Under the pieces are notes generated by a model that saw only the letters and a list, made by a program, of their open reading frames with translations, searched no databases and had not been told where the DNA came from. Made by a program: the position numbers and the translations under genes. Shown piece after piece: positions 23,003-31,608 of a DNA stretch of 34,219 nucleotides. Source of the stretch: JBOGGX01 sp050744245 (GTDB lineage Bacteria > Actinomycetota > Acidimicrobiia > Acidimicrobiales > JBOGGX01). How positions within the stretch are numbered: position 1 is the first letter of the stretch; each line of letters begins with the position of its first letter. The DNA is taken from NCBI GenBank assembly GCA_050744245.1, contig JBOGGX010000144.1, forward strand, positions 1-34,219. Reading direction: 5' to 3'.

Positions 23003-23878
23003 ATCCGCCTCCAGCATCGCGCGCGCGGCCAGCGCCGCCGTCGGCGTGAGCCGGACACCTGCAGCCTCGACGAGGTGCCACGGACGCACCATCGGGGTAC
23101 CGGGACAGTCGTAGACGGCAAGCTCACCCGAGCAGAGCCGGGCCGCGACCGCGTCGTGCGAGATGAGGGCGACGCCGAACCCGGCCACCGTGGCCTGCTC
23201 CACCGCGCCGTTGGATCCGAGGATCATGCGAGGCGGGTCGAGGCCGAGCTGGGCGAGCAGCTCGTCGGTCGCATCGCGGGTGCCGGAGCCCTCCTCACGC
23301 AGCAACCAGGTCACGGCGCCGAGGGCGGCGAGGGCGGCTCGGCGTGATCCCGGCGACGGCGCGGGCGGCGGCCCGACCAGGACGAGCCGGTTGTCGGCCC
23401 GACCCAGTGTCCGGGTCGGAGCGGACGGCGGCGGCCGGCCGGCGACAACGAGGTCGGCGTCATGGTGCCGTAGCGATTCCCACACCGCCGTGCGGTTGCC
23501 GGTGTGCACGGTCACGCCCGCTCGCGGCTGCTGGCGGCGGAAGGCGCCGAGAAGCGGTAGAAGCAGCCGCTCGGCCGCCGTCGTCACCGCGGCGATGCGC
23601 ACGGTCCCCTTCCCCGGTTCCTCGATGCTACGGGCGGCTCTGACCCCGTGATCGACGAGAGCGAGTCCCGCCCTGATCGACGCGGCGAACGCCCGCCCGG
23701 CCTCGGTGACGCGCAGGCCCCGGCCGTGGGGCGCGACCAGTTCGACCCCCAACTCGCGTTCCAGGCTGGCGACCGCGCCCGACACCGCCGGCTGCGAGAC
23801 GAAGAGACGCTCGGCGGCGGCGCGGACCGACCCGCTGTCGACGACGGAGAGGAACGACCGCAGTTGGGTCAGAGTCAT
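22955..23878 (-). CDS. cbbR: LysR-family regulator of RuBisCO genes (CbbR)
   Basis: A 307-residue LysR protein. The winged HTH is MTLTQLRSFLSVVDSGSVRA, AAERLFVSQPAVSGAVASLE and RELGVELVAPHGRGLRVTEA. The effector-binding half follows (GTVRIAAVTTAAERLLLPLL, EEGSGTRDATDELLAQLGLD). It is divergent from cbbL with a 70-bp gap, the classical cbbR arrangement, so it probably activates cbbLSX in response to CBB metabolites such as RuBP. A minus-strand TATGAT at 23916-23911 may be its -10. The function assignment rests mainly on position. Confidence 0.85.
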   Translation of the reverse strand: MTLTQLRSFLSVVDSGSVRAAAERLFVSQPAVSGAVASLERELGVELVAPHGRGLRVTEAGRAFAASIRAGLALVDHGVRAARSIEEPGKGTVRIAAVTTAAERLLLPLLGAFRRQQPRAGVTVHTGNRTAVWESLRHHDADLVVAGRPPPSAPTRTLGRADNRLVLVGPPPAPSPGSRRAALAALGAVTWLLREEGSGTRDATDELLAQLGLDPPRMILGSNGAVEQATVAGFGVALISHDAVAARLCSGELAVYDCPGTPMVRPWHLVEAAGVRLTPTAALAARAMLEADSGFVPTADGRRLLER

Positions 23879-23948
23879 AAGCTTCTACTTAGGGGTAGAC
23901 GACAAATCCATCATAGACACGCGGCCGGGCGCGTGCGACGGTGGGACC
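23879..23948. promoter_or_regulatory. cbbR-cbbL divergent promoter/operator
   Basis: A relatively AT-rich 70-bp gap. TAAGCTTCTACTTA straddles the cbbR start (around 23877-23891), and GGGGTAG follows; such T-N11-A-like pairs are the loose consensus of LysR binding sites. Minus-strand TATGAT (23916-23911) would serve cbbR; CATAGA/TAGACA (around 23913-23920) could serve cbbL. Individual boxes are uncertain. Confidence 0.5.
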
Positions 23949-25376
23949 GTGACCTCGACCAGATGGGATGCCGGTGTCCTCCCATACAAGGAGATGGGCT
24001 ACTGGCGTCCCGACTACGAGCCCAAGAACACCGACATCCTCGCCGCCTTCCGCATCACGCCGCAGCCCGGAGTCGATCCGGAAGAGGCCGGGGCCGCGGT
24101 CGCAGGCGAGTCGTCCACCGCGACCTGGACCGTGGTCTGGACCGATCGGCTGACCGATCACGAGCGCTACCAGGGCAAGTGCTACCGGGTCGATCAGGTG
24201 CCGAGAAATCCCGAGCAGTTCATCGCCCGCATCGCCTACGACCTCGACCTGTTCGAGGAGGGCTCGATCGCCAACCTGACGTCGTCGATCATCGGCAACG
24301 TGTTCGGCTTCAAGGCCCTGAGGGCCCTCCGACTGGAGGACATGCGCATCCCGGTCGCCTACGTGAAGACGTTCGCCGGTCCGCCCCACGGCATCGTTGC
24401 CGAGCGCGAGATGCTCAACAAGTATGGCCGGCCGCTCATCGGCTGCACCGTCAAGCCCAAGCTCGGCCTGTCGGCGCGCAACTATGGCCGAGTCGTCTTC
24501 GAGGGTCTGCGGGGCGGGCTCGACTTCACCAAGGACGACGAGAACATCAACAGCCAGCCGTTCATGCGGTGGCGCGAGCGCTTTCTGTACTGCATGGAGG
24601 CCGTCGAGCGGGCCCAGGAGCAGACCGGCGAGATCAAGGGCCACTACCTCAACGTCACCGCGGCCTCGATGGAGGAGATGTACGAGCGGGCCGAATTCGC
24701 CAGGGAGCTCGGCAGCAACATCGTCATGATGGATCTCACCGTCGGGTACACGGCGATGACGTCGATGTCGAGGTGGGCTCGGCGCAACGGCGTGCTCCTG
24801 CACCTGCACCGCGCCGGTCACGGCACGTACACCCGCCAGAAGGCGCACGGCGTGTCGTTCCGGGTCATCGCCAAGTGGTGCCGGTTGCTCGGCGTCGACC
24901 ACCTTCATGCCGGAACCGTCGTCGGCAAGCTCGAGGGCGACCCGGACATGGTTGCGGGCTACTACGACACGCTCCGCGACAACTTCATCCCGGCCAACCC
25001 GCGACACGGCATCTACTTCGACCAGGACTGGGCGTCGATGCCCGGGGTCATGCCCGTGGCCTCGGGCGGTATCCACGCGGGCCAGACCCACCTGCTGCTG
25101 CACCACCTCGGCGAGGACTGCGTCCTCCAGTTCGGCGGCGGCACCATCGGGCACCCGATGGGCATCGCCGCCGGCGCGGCCGCCAACCGGGTCGCCGTGG
25201 AGGCGGTGATCAAGGCCCGCAACGAGGGTCGCGACGTGTTCACCGAGGGCGACGACATCCTGCGGGCGGCGGCCAAGCGGAGCCGTGAGCTCCTCGCCGC
25301 CCTCGACACGTGGGGCAGCATCACGTTCGACTACGAGCCCACCGACACCCCCGATGTCGTGGCGGTCCCGTCGTGA
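23949..25376 (+). CDS. cbbL: RuBisCO large subunit, red-type form I
   Basis: A 475-residue subunit that carboxylates ribulose-1,5-bisphosphate. Lys169 (GCTVKPKLGLS) is catalytic and Lys195 in GGLDFTKDDENINSQPFM is the carbamylated Mg2+ ligand. HLHRAGHGTYTRQKAHGVSF, DHLHAGTVVGKLEGDP and VASGGIHAGQTHLL hold the other active-site residues. The N-terminus (RWDAGVLPYKEMGYWRPDYE) and the YTAMTSMSRWARRNGVLLHL region are of the red (IC/ID or actinobacterial IE) lineage; CbbX and a long small subunit agree. Two departures are His in RAGHGT where Asn is usual, and GQTH where GQMH is usual. GTG 23949 gives the standard start. It overlaps cbbS by 4 bp. Confidence 0.95.
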   Translation: MTSTRWDAGVLPYKEMGYWRPDYEPKNTDILAAFRITPQPGVDPEEAGAAVAGESSTATWTVVWTDRLTDHERYQGKCYRVDQVPRNPEQFIARIAYDLDLFEEGSIANLTSSIIGNVFGFKALRALRLEDMRIPVAYVKTFAGPPHGIVAEREMLNKYGRPLIGCTVKPKLGLSARNYGRVVFEGLRGGLDFTKDDENINSQPFMRWRERFLYCMEAVERAQEQTGEIKGHYLNVTAASMEEMYERAEFARELGSNIVMMDLTVGYTAMTSMSRWARRNGVLLHLHRAGHGTYTRQKAHGVSFRVIAKWCRLLGVDHLHAGTVVGKLEGDPDMVAGYYDTLRDNFIPANPRHGIYFDQDWASMPGVMPVASGGIHAGQTHLLLHHLGEDCVLQFGGGTIGHPMGIAAGAAANRVAVEAVIKARNEGRDVFTEGDDILRAAAKRSRELLAALDTWGSITFDYEPTDTPDVVAVPS

Positions 25377-25795
25377 TCGCCATCACCCAGGGCACGTTCG
25401 CGCAGCTGCCCGACCTCACCGACGACGAGATCGAGGCTCAGCTCCGCTACGCCATCGCGCAGGGCTGGGCGGTCTCGATCGAGTTCACCGACGACCCCCA
25501 TCCCCGCAATCTGTTCTGGGAGCTGTGGGGCCTGCCGATGTTCGATCTCGTCGACCCCCGCGCCGCCCTGGTCGAGGCCAGCGCGTGCCGGGCGGCGTTC
25601 CCGAACCTCTACGTCAAGGTGAACGCCTTCGACAGCCGTCGGGGCCGCGAGACCATCGCCCTCAGCTTCCTCGTGCAGCGCCCGACCGACGAGCCCGGCT
25701 TCCGGCTCGACCGCCAACACGGTCCCGGCCGCACCAATCGCTACACGCTGCAGCCCTACGCCGGCGCCCAGCCCCACCTTGAGCGATACCGGTAG
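25373..25795 (+). CDS. cbbS: RuBisCO small subunit, red type
   Basis: A 140-residue subunit from a GTG overlapping the cbbL stop (GTGA). ITQGTFAQLPDLTDDEIEAQ, WAVSIEFTDDPHPRNLFWEL and WGLPMFDLVDPRAALVEASA are typical. The C-terminal extension (GPGRTNRYTLQPYAGAQPHL) is the beta-hairpin found only in red-type enzymes, which completes the central channel of the L8S8 complex. It overlaps cbbX by 17 bp. Confidence 0.93.
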   Translation: MIAITQGTFAQLPDLTDDEIEAQLRYAIAQGWAVSIEFTDDPHPRNLFWELWGLPMFDLVDPRAALVEASACRAAFPNLYVKVNAFDSRRGRETIALSFLVQRPTDEPGFRLDRQHGPGRTNRYTLQPYAGAQPHLERYR

Positions 25796-26786
25796 CGGGG
25801 GCGGTGGCGGGTTCGCCATGCCCCGTCCGGCGACGGTCGACGGCACGTCCGCCGAGCCGGAATTGCAGGAGCCGCTCGGCGACGGCGCGACGCTCGACAT
25901 CGACGCCACGCCGGAGAAGCTCGGCATCGGGCAGGCGCTGGACGAGCTCGACGAACAGCTCGTCGGGCTGGCGCCGATCAAGCAACGGCTGCGGGAGATC
26001 GGCGCGCTGCTGCTGGTCGATCGGCTCCGCGAGCAGTTCGGACTCGAGGCGCCGCGGCCCAACCTGCACATGTGCTTCTCCGGCGCTCCCGGCACGGGTA
26101 AGACCACCGTGGCCACCAAGATGGCCGAGATCCTCCACTCGCTCGGCTATCTGCCTTCGAGCCACCTCGTCACCGTCGGCCGCGAGGACCTCGTCGGCCA
26201 GTACGTGGGCCACACCGCTCCGAAGACGAAGGAGGTCGTGCGCCGGGCGATGGGCGGCGTGCTGTTCATCGACGAGGCCTATGCCCTGCACCGGCCCGAC
26301 AACGAACGTGACTACGGTCCCGAGGCGATCGAGATCCTGCTCCAGGTCATGGAGGACCACCGCGACCGGCTCGTCGTCATCCTGGCCGGCTACCGCGACC
26401 GCATGGACGGATTCTTCGGGCTCAACCCGGGCCTTCGGTCACGCATCGCCCACCATCTCGACTTTCCGGAGTTCGCCATCGACGACCTTGCCGAGATCGG
26501 CCACCGCATGCTGGCGCAGCAGGGCTACGAGCTGTCCGCCGAGGCGGAACCGTTCTTCCGCGACTACCTCGAGCGCCGCCGCCGACGGCCGCACTTCGCC
26601 AACGCCCGCAGCGTCCGCAACGCCGTGGACCGGGCCCGGCTTCGTCACGCGGCCCGGCTCGTCGATGCCGGCGGCCCGGTCGATCGCGACGCCCTGCGGT
26701 TGATCGTGCCCGCCGACCTGTTGGCCAGCAGCGTCTTCCGGGCAAAGCCGCCGCTCCCCCTTGCTGGAGATGGGACGGCACGTTGA
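25779..26786 (+). CDS. cbbX: Red-type RuBisCO activase CbbX (AAA+)
   Basis: A 335-residue AAA+ ATPase that frees inhibited RuBisCO by pulling the large-subunit C-terminus. Walker A is GAPGTGKTT (residues 102-110), Walker B GGVLFIDEAY (159-168). The pore-loop region is VGQYVGHTAPKTKEV, sensor 1 VVILAGYRDRMDGFF, and arginine-rich GLRSRIAHHLDFPEF and FANARSVRNAVDRARLRHAA complete the module. The first ~35 residues are a Gly-rich, variable leader. A TTG at 25779, within cbbS, is the start; translational coupling is likely. A long antisense frame crosses its 3' third. Confidence 0.93.
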   Translation: MSDTGSGGGGGFAMPRPATVDGTSAEPELQEPLGDGATLDIDATPEKLGIGQALDELDEQLVGLAPIKQRLREIGALLLVDRLREQFGLEAPRPNLHMCFSGAPGTGKTTVATKMAEILHSLGYLPSSHLVTVGREDLVGQYVGHTAPKTKEVVRRAMGGVLFIDEAYALHRPDNERDYGPEAIEILLQVMEDHRDRLVVILAGYRDRMDGFFGLNPGLRSRIAHHLDFPEFAIDDLAEIGHRMLAQQGYELSAEAEPFFRDYLERRRRRPHFANARSVRNAVDRARLRHAARLVDAGGPVDRDALRLIVPADLLASSVFRAKPPLPLAGDGTAR

Positions 26787-27558
26787 CGATCATCCCGTCG
26801 GGCGAACGGGCGAGGAAGCGGCGGACGGCCCACGGTTCATCGGTCGGCGGGTTCACGACCTCGTGGCCGGCGGCGACGACGCGGCCGTGCACGGCGTCGG
26901 CGTCGTCGACCTCGACGCTGATGACGGGCTGGTAGCCGGACGGATCTGCGCTGAGAACGCTGACCTGGGCGGTTTGGCACGAGGGCGACGCCAGGGTGAC
27001 GATCCATCCCTGGTCCATGACCACCTCGAGCCCGAGCGTCTCGTAGAACGCCACCGACGCGGCGAGATCGGCGCTGTAGACGTCGGGGACGGTGCGGCGG
27101 ACGTGCGTGGCGCCGGATGCGTGGCCGGAGGGCCGGCCCGTGCCGAGGCTCCACACGTTGTCCTCGGGATCGAGCGCGGTGCAGCCGCGGGAGCCGTGGT
27201 GTTCAGTGGGCAGCTGGCGCACGATGCGGGCGCCGGCCTCGATCGACCGGGCGTGGTGGGCGTCGGGGTCGTCGACCACGAGGTAGGTGTACCCGGGCCC
27301 GGTGCGGTACTCGGCATGAGCCAGGGCGCCGCCGTTTGGGGCGTCGGGCGCAGGTCCGATGACGATGAGGTCGGCCCCGTAGCGGAGCTGCGCGTGGTGC
27401 ACCACGGCACCCCCGGCGACAACGATCTCGGGCTCGACGCCGAATGCTCGGGCGAGCCAGTCGATGGCGGCGGCCGGGTCTCGGTCGCGGAGGCACACGA
27501 GGACATCGGTCCGGCGACCACGGGTCGGCCTACTTTCATCCCGACAGCGCCACGACAC
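26422..27558 (-). CDS. Two-domain VOC (glyoxalase-like) protein with an abnormal C-terminus
   Basis: Two vicinal-oxygen-chelate modules are clear: DVLVCLRDRDPAAAIDWLAR with GPGYTYLVVDDPDAHHARSI and GCTALDPEDNVWSLG, then DVYSADLAASVAFYETLGLE with ISVEVDDADAVHGRVVAAGH and WAVRRFLARSPDGMIVNVPS. Such proteins include dioxygenases, resistance proteins and isomerases; no specific role can be given. Normal members stop soon after the last block (about 26775). Here the frame runs on for ~115 Arg/Gly-rich residues antisense to cbbX, so the natural stop seems lost. The GTG at 27558 lies within the methyltransferase fragment of the other strand, so the start is also uncertain. Confidence 0.6.
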   Translation of the reverse strand: MSWRCRDESRPTRGRRTDVLVCLRDRDPAAAIDWLARAFGVEPEIVVAGGAVVHHAQLRYGADLIVIGPAPDAPNGGALAHAEYRTGPGYTYLVVDDPDAHHARSIEAGARIVRQLPTEHHGSRGCTALDPEDNVWSLGTGRPSGHASGATHVRRTVPDVYSADLAASVAFYETLGLEVVMDQGWIVTLASPSCQTAQVSVLSADPSGYQPVISVEVDDADAVHGRVVAAGHEVVNPPTDEPWAVRRFLARSPDGMIVNVPSHLQQGGAAALPGRRCWPTGRRARSTAGRRDRPGRRHRRAGPRDEAGPGPRRCGRCGRWRSAAVGGGARGSRGRTVPPRRTARSPAAPACGGRSRQGRRWRTPESRDGGRCVTEGPG

Positions 27559-27896
27559 AGGAGCCGATCCGTTGCCTCGTGGCGCTCCAGACGGCCGCCG
27601 GCGGCGATGCGCTGATCGGGCGGCGGCTCAATCCCCTCCTCGTGGCGGCCGGCTTCAACGACGTGTCGGTGTCGCCCCGGATTGTCTATGTCGACTCGAG
27701 CCGGCCCGAACTCGTCGAGGGCTTCACCCGGCGGACGTTCACCGCCATGGTCGAGGGGGTCCGTGACGCGGCGATCGGACCCGGCATGGTCGAGCCCGAG
27801 GTGCTCGACGCCGGGATCCGGGCGCTGCACCGGACCACCGAGGCGGACGGCACCTTCTGCTACACGTTCTTCAAGGCCGTCGGCCGCCGGCGGTGA
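27510..27896 (+). pseudogene. C-terminal fragment of a SAM-dependent methyltransferase
   Basis: The frame reads LVALQTAAGGDALIGRRLNP, LLVAAGFNDVSVSPRIVYVD, SSRPELVEGFTRRTFTAMVE and ADGTFCYTFFKAVGRR. This matches the last ~110 residues of class I methyltransferases ('GGDALIGRRL...LLxxAGF...TEADGTFCYTFFKA'). The Rossmann core and SAM-binding motif are absent; upstream codons are antisense to the VOC gene. It is a 5'-truncated gene, presumably not functional. Confidence 0.65.
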
Positions 27897-28060
27897 TGAG
27901 GAACCGGGTCGGCGTGACGACCTGGGTGAACGATTGCGTCCAACCACTCGGACGCGCCGTTCCTTCCGCGTCGAGGTACTCCGGTGTCCCTCAGTGCGGC
28001 ACCCGAAGTGGTTCGGAGTAGACAAGGTCGCGATCGCCCATGGGTGACACTGACCGCAAA

Positions 28061-29223
28061 GAAAGGAGCGCTCCATGGATCGCCCAGCGGATCGGATACG
28101 CACCACCCACTCCGGCAGCCTGCCCCGCCCGGCCGAACTGCTCGACCTGGTGTTCGAGGCCGAGGCCGGCGGAACCATCGATGCCGCGACCTTCGACGAG
28201 GCCGTGCGCTCGGCGGTGGACGAGATCGTGCGGAAGCAGCGTCACGTCGGGGTCGACGTGCTCAACGACGGCGAGATGAGCAAGCCCAGCTATGCGACCT
28301 ATGTCAAGGACCGGCTGAGCGGCTTCGGTGGCGAGGGCTCGATCGCTGAGGTCGCGGGGCAGGTCATCGATCTTCGCGACTTCCCCGACTTCGCCGAGCA
28401 GATGGCGGCCACCATGGCCAGCGCCGCCAAGATCCGGTTCACGACCTGCGACGGTCCCGTGGCGTACGAGGGCCACGAGGCCGTGCGCGACGACATAGAG
28501 CACCTCCGAGCTGCGCTCAAGGACGAGACGGGCGACGCCTTCATGAGCGCGGCCTCACCCGGCGTGATCTCGGTCTTCTCCCCCAACCGGTACTACCCGA
28601 GCGACGAGGCCTACCTCGACGCCATAGCCTCGGCCATGCGCGAGGAGTACGAGGCCATTCATCGGGCGGGCATCCTCCTCCAACTCGACTGCCCCGACCT
28701 GGCCATGACGGCACCCGGCGCCGGGTCGCTCGAGAACTTCCGCCGACAGATGGAGCAGCGCATCACGGCGCTCAATGCGGCAGTGGCCAACATCCCGGCC
28801 GAGGCCATGCGCATCCATGTGTGCTGGGGCAACGGCGAGTTCCCCCGCACGACCGATGTCGAACTCCGGGACATCGTCGACATCGTGCTCAAGGCCAAAC
28901 CGGCCGGGATCATGGTGATGGCGTCGAACGGACGCCACGAGCACGAGTGGGCCGTCTTCCAGGATGTGAGGCTTCCGGAGGGCAAGTACCTGATACCCGG
29001 CGTCCTCGACTCGACGTCCAATGTGGTAGAGCATCCCGAGGTGGTCGCCCAGCGACTCATGCGCTACGCCGATGTCGTCGGCCGCGAGAACATCATGGCC
29101 GGGACCGACTGCGGGTTCGGAACCGTCGCCGGCATGCAGGTGGTCGTGCCCAGCGTGGCCTGGGCCAAGTTCGTGTCGATGGCCGAGGGAGCCAGGATCG
29201 CTTCCGGGCGGCTCTGGTCGTAG
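28061..29223 (+). CDS. MetE-like (cobalamin-independent methionine synthase family) protein with its RBS
   Basis: A 382-residue protein from ATG 28075, with a strong Shine-Dalgarno GAAAGGAG at 28061-28068 (6-nt spacing), unusual in this window. It corresponds to the catalytic C-terminal half of MetE: RIRTTHSGSLPRPAELLDLV, VGVDVLNDGEMSKPSYATYV, HRAGILLQLDCPDLAM, then zinc ligands in RIHVCWGNGEFPRT (His, Cys) and IMAGTDCGFGTVAG (Cys). Short members transfer methyl or alkyl groups from varied donors; some act as epoxyalkane:CoM-type transferases. The substrate is unknown. No operon partner is adjacent, since the flanking genes are fragments. Confidence 0.85.
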
Positions 29224-29241
29224 AGGCCCGCGCCCCCTGCG

Positions 29242-29460
29242 TCAGCCGGCCGCGGCCGGTCGCCTGGCCATCGGGAACATCTCGACGAAGCGGCGGGCCT
29301 CACGCTTGGCCCCGGTGAGGCGTACACGGCCCGACGTGACGACATCATCGATATCCGCGTCCCCGTGCAGGAGCTCGGCGAGCGTCGCCGGCGTCGTCTC
29401 GAGCACCAGGCGCGGCGGCGATGCCGGCTCGACCGGGAACGAGACCTCCCGTCGGTCACC
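29242..29460 (-). pseudogene. C-terminal fragment of an SCP2-like domain protein
   Basis: The minus strand reads PRLVLETTPATLAELLHGDA, DIDDVVTSGRVRLTGAKREA and RRFVEMFPMARRPAAAG. The 'LVxETxPATLxxLLxGxxDxDxxVxSGxVxLxG......F' pattern is the end of an SCP2/sterol-carrier-like domain, often found at the C-terminus of HxlR-type regulators. The N-terminal part is absent; upstream sequence belongs to the thiolase fragment on the other strand. Confidence 0.55.
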
Positions 29461-29463
29461 ACA

Positions 29464-29801
29464 TGCAGGTGGGGGCCGCGATGCCCACCGCCCCAATCCC
29501 CGCGGCCCGGTCGGCCCTGACCGCGGCCGAAATCGGCCTCGACCGGATCGACGCGGTGGTCACCCACAACCCGTTCGCGGTCGACGACATCGACTTCAGG
29601 CGGCAGGCCGGCTACCCGGTCGAAGCAATGAACACCCGCGGCAGCAGCCTGGTGTACGGCCATCCCCAGGGCCCGACCGGGGCCCGGGCCGTCACCGAGC
29701 TCATCCACACACTCGCCCAACGGGGCGGTCGCCTCGGGCTGTTCACCGGGTGCGCTGCGGGCGACACCGGCGCCGCCCTCGTGGTCAGCATCGAGGGCTG
29801 A
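29464..29801 (+). pseudogene. C-terminal fragment of a thiolase
   Basis: The frame gives RSALTAAEIGLDRIDAVVTH, NPFAVDDIDFRRQAGYPVEA, MNTRGSSLVYGHPQGPTGAR and GGRLGLFTGCAAGDTGAALV. The GHPQGPTGAR and GLFTGCAAGDTGAA blocks are the catalytic His and Cys regions of acetyl-CoA acyltransferases. The first ~270 residues, including the nucleophilic Cys, are missing. The fragment begins within a few bases of the oppositely oriented SCP2 fragment. Confidence 0.75.
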
Positions 29802-29851
29802 CGACCTCGGATCCCGAAGCCGAATGGCGCGTCGGCTCGACCCCGAAGGGT

Positions 29852-29857
29852 TAGTTT
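29852..29857 (+). promoter_or_regulatory. Candidate -10 element of the HTH-GHKL gene
   Basis: TAGTTT ends 8 nt before the GTG at 29866. The spacing matches other leaderless starts in the window and supports that GTG over the ATG at 29824. Confidence 0.4.
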
Positions 29858-29865
29858 CGGGCGCA

Positions 29866-31608
29866 GTGACCCCGGAAACCGCCGAGCGGAACCAGGAGAT
29901 GCTCGAGCTGCGCCGGGTAGGTCTCACGCTGCAGGAGATCGGTGACCACTACGGCGTCACGGCCGAGCGGGTACGCCAGATCGTGCGCCGGTTGGAGCGC
30001 GGAGCTCCCGTGCCTGGCGCGTCGGCCACACCGCCCCCGCGTCGTCGGCGGGTGAACGGACGCGCGACACAAGCGGGCGGTGAGCGGGTGCAGCTGCGCA
30101 TCGGGAACATGGCCAAGGCGGTCCTGGTGACCGGTCAGGCCTACCAGGACCCGAAGGACGCCCTGAACGAATTCGTGTCCAACGCCGCCGATGAGTATGC
30201 CGAGAGCGGGCAGCGGGGAGAACGCATCCGCGTCGTGCTGCGGCGCAAGGGCAAGCGCCCGGTCATCGTCATCGACGATGTCGGGCGGGGCCTGTCACCC
30301 GACCGGCTGCGGGAAGTGGCGCGCAATCTCTTCGAGTCGGCCAAGGCCGGCGACGACAGGACCTTGGGGGAGAAGGCGATCGGGCTCCTGGCATTCCAGC
30401 AGCTGGGCGGCATCTGTGACGTGGTGTCGCGATCGGTCGACAGCGAGGAGACGTGGTCGCTGCGACTGGAACGGGGCCGAGCCGATGCCATCCTCACTCG
30501 TGAACGGCGGCGAGCGCGTCAGTTGCCGGGCACCACGGCGTTCCTGACCGAGCTCGACCCCGAGGTGCTGCGCGGCTTGACCCAGCGCAAGGTGGTCGAC
30601 TACCTGCGCCAGCGACGCGGTGCGGCGTTGGCTCGCGGCGATTACACCATCGAGGTCGTCGAGGGTCGGACCGCCGAGTTGGTGACGCCCGAGGAGATCG
30701 AGGGTGTCCGCCTCGCCCTACCGGTCCAGCACACCCTCTGGGGGCGAATCGAGTTCGCCCTGTACGTGGCGTCCGACGCCGACCGTCGGCGCCGAGTGGC
30801 GATCGTCGGACGGGCGGGCACCACGATCATCGACGATCTGGCCGACCTCGACGAGTTCGATCGCGAGCCGTGGACCTCCGGCCAGGTTGCCGGGCAGATC
30901 GTGTTCGAGGCGCTCCAGCAGACCGCCGGGCGCCGAGCGGTCGTGCGCGACCGCGATGCCTTTCCCGTGTTCCGGGCGGCGGTGCTCGGCGTGGAGCGCG
31001 TCGTCGTCCAGACGCTGGAGCGGGTCCGGCGGGCATTGGACGACGAGACCGCCGATCGGCTCTCCGATGCCGTTCGTCGCATCTTCGGGCGCGTCCTGAA
31101 GGAGCTGGCCGACCTCGAGAACCCGATGCGAACGCTCGTGGGCACGGAGCCGGGCGCGGGCGGCCTGCTCGAGCCGTGGCCCGCCATCCCGGACAACCGG
31201 GAAAACGGCGACCACACCAACCCGCCACCCTCGGCCGACCCGACGCTCGACGAGTTGGCGCCGCCTCCCGTCGAGCTCGCCGGCCCGTCCGAGACGCCCG
31301 ATCCGCCGCCCGACGGACGACCCGACCGCAACCGCTCCAAGCATCTGCCCTCGCTGGCCCCGGACCCCGAACCCGGCCACGCCCGCAGCCGCTTCGACCC
31401 CGATCCGGGCGTGGTGTTCTACAACGACCGGCACGCCGACTACCTGATGGTGAAGGACGACGAGTCGGGTCTGCTCGACTACCTGGCCACCCTGGTGGCC
31501 AAGGAGTACGTCGTCTACAACAACCCGCGGGCCACGAGCGACGACCTCGCCGAGGAGATGGTCCGCATGCTCGTACGGGTCCGACGCCACCTGCCGAGGC
31601 GGCGTTGA
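29866..31608 (+). CDS. Sigma-70 region-4-like HTH fused to a GHKL (MORC/Hsp90-type) ATPase
   Basis: About 580 residues. Residues ~4-44 are a sigma region-4-like HTH (NQEMLELRRVGLTLQEIGDH, YGVTAERVRQIVRRLE). After a Pro/Arg linker a GHKL ATPase spans ~85-235: N box DALNEFVSNAADEYAE, G1 VIVIDDVGRGLSPDRLREVA, G2 LGEKAIGLLAFQQLGG, last box PGTTAFLTELDPE. The middle (LWGRIEFALYVASDADRRRR, FDREPWTSGQVAGQIVFEAL) may be an S5-type transducer. A disordered acidic/Pro segment (~440-505) precedes a conserved-looking tail (FDPDPGVVFYNDRHADYLMV, LATLVAKEYVVYN). ATP-driven dimer clamping on DNA is likely by analogy. A histidine-kinase role is unlikely, as no phospho-His helix is seen. No operon partner. 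Cellular role unknown. Confidence 0.75.
   Translation: MTPETAERNQEMLELRRVGLTLQEIGDHYGVTAERVRQIVRRLERGAPVPGASATPPPRRRRVNGRATQAGGERVQLRIGNMAKAVLVTGQAYQDPKDALNEFVSNAADEYAESGQRGERIRVVLRRKGKRPVIVIDDVGRGLSPDRLREVARNLFESAKAGDDRTLGEKAIGLLAFQQLGGICDVVSRSVDSEETWSLRLERGRADAILTRERRRARQLPGTTAFLTELDPEVLRGLTQRKVVDYLRQRRGAALARGDYTIEVVEGRTAELVTPEEIEGVRLALPVQHTLWGRIEFALYVASDADRRRRVAIVGRAGTTIIDDLADLDEFDREPWTSGQVAGQIVFEALQQTAGRRAVVRDRDAFPVFRAAVLGVERVVVQTLERVRRALDDETADRLSDAVRRIFGRVLKELADLENPMRTLVGTEPGAGGLLEPWPAIPDNRENGDHTNPPPSADPTLDELAPPPVELAGPSETPDPPPDGRPDRNRSKHLPSLAPDPEPGHARSRFDPDPGVVFYNDRHADYLMVKDDESGLLDYLATLVAKEYVVYNNPRATSDDLAEEMVRMLVRVRRHLPRRR

Noticed and set aside
29866..31608. HTH-GHKL protein as a sensor histidine kinase or a true sigma factor
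   Set aside because: There is no phospho-acceptor His helix before the ATPase, and no sigma region 2; only a region-4-like HTH is present.
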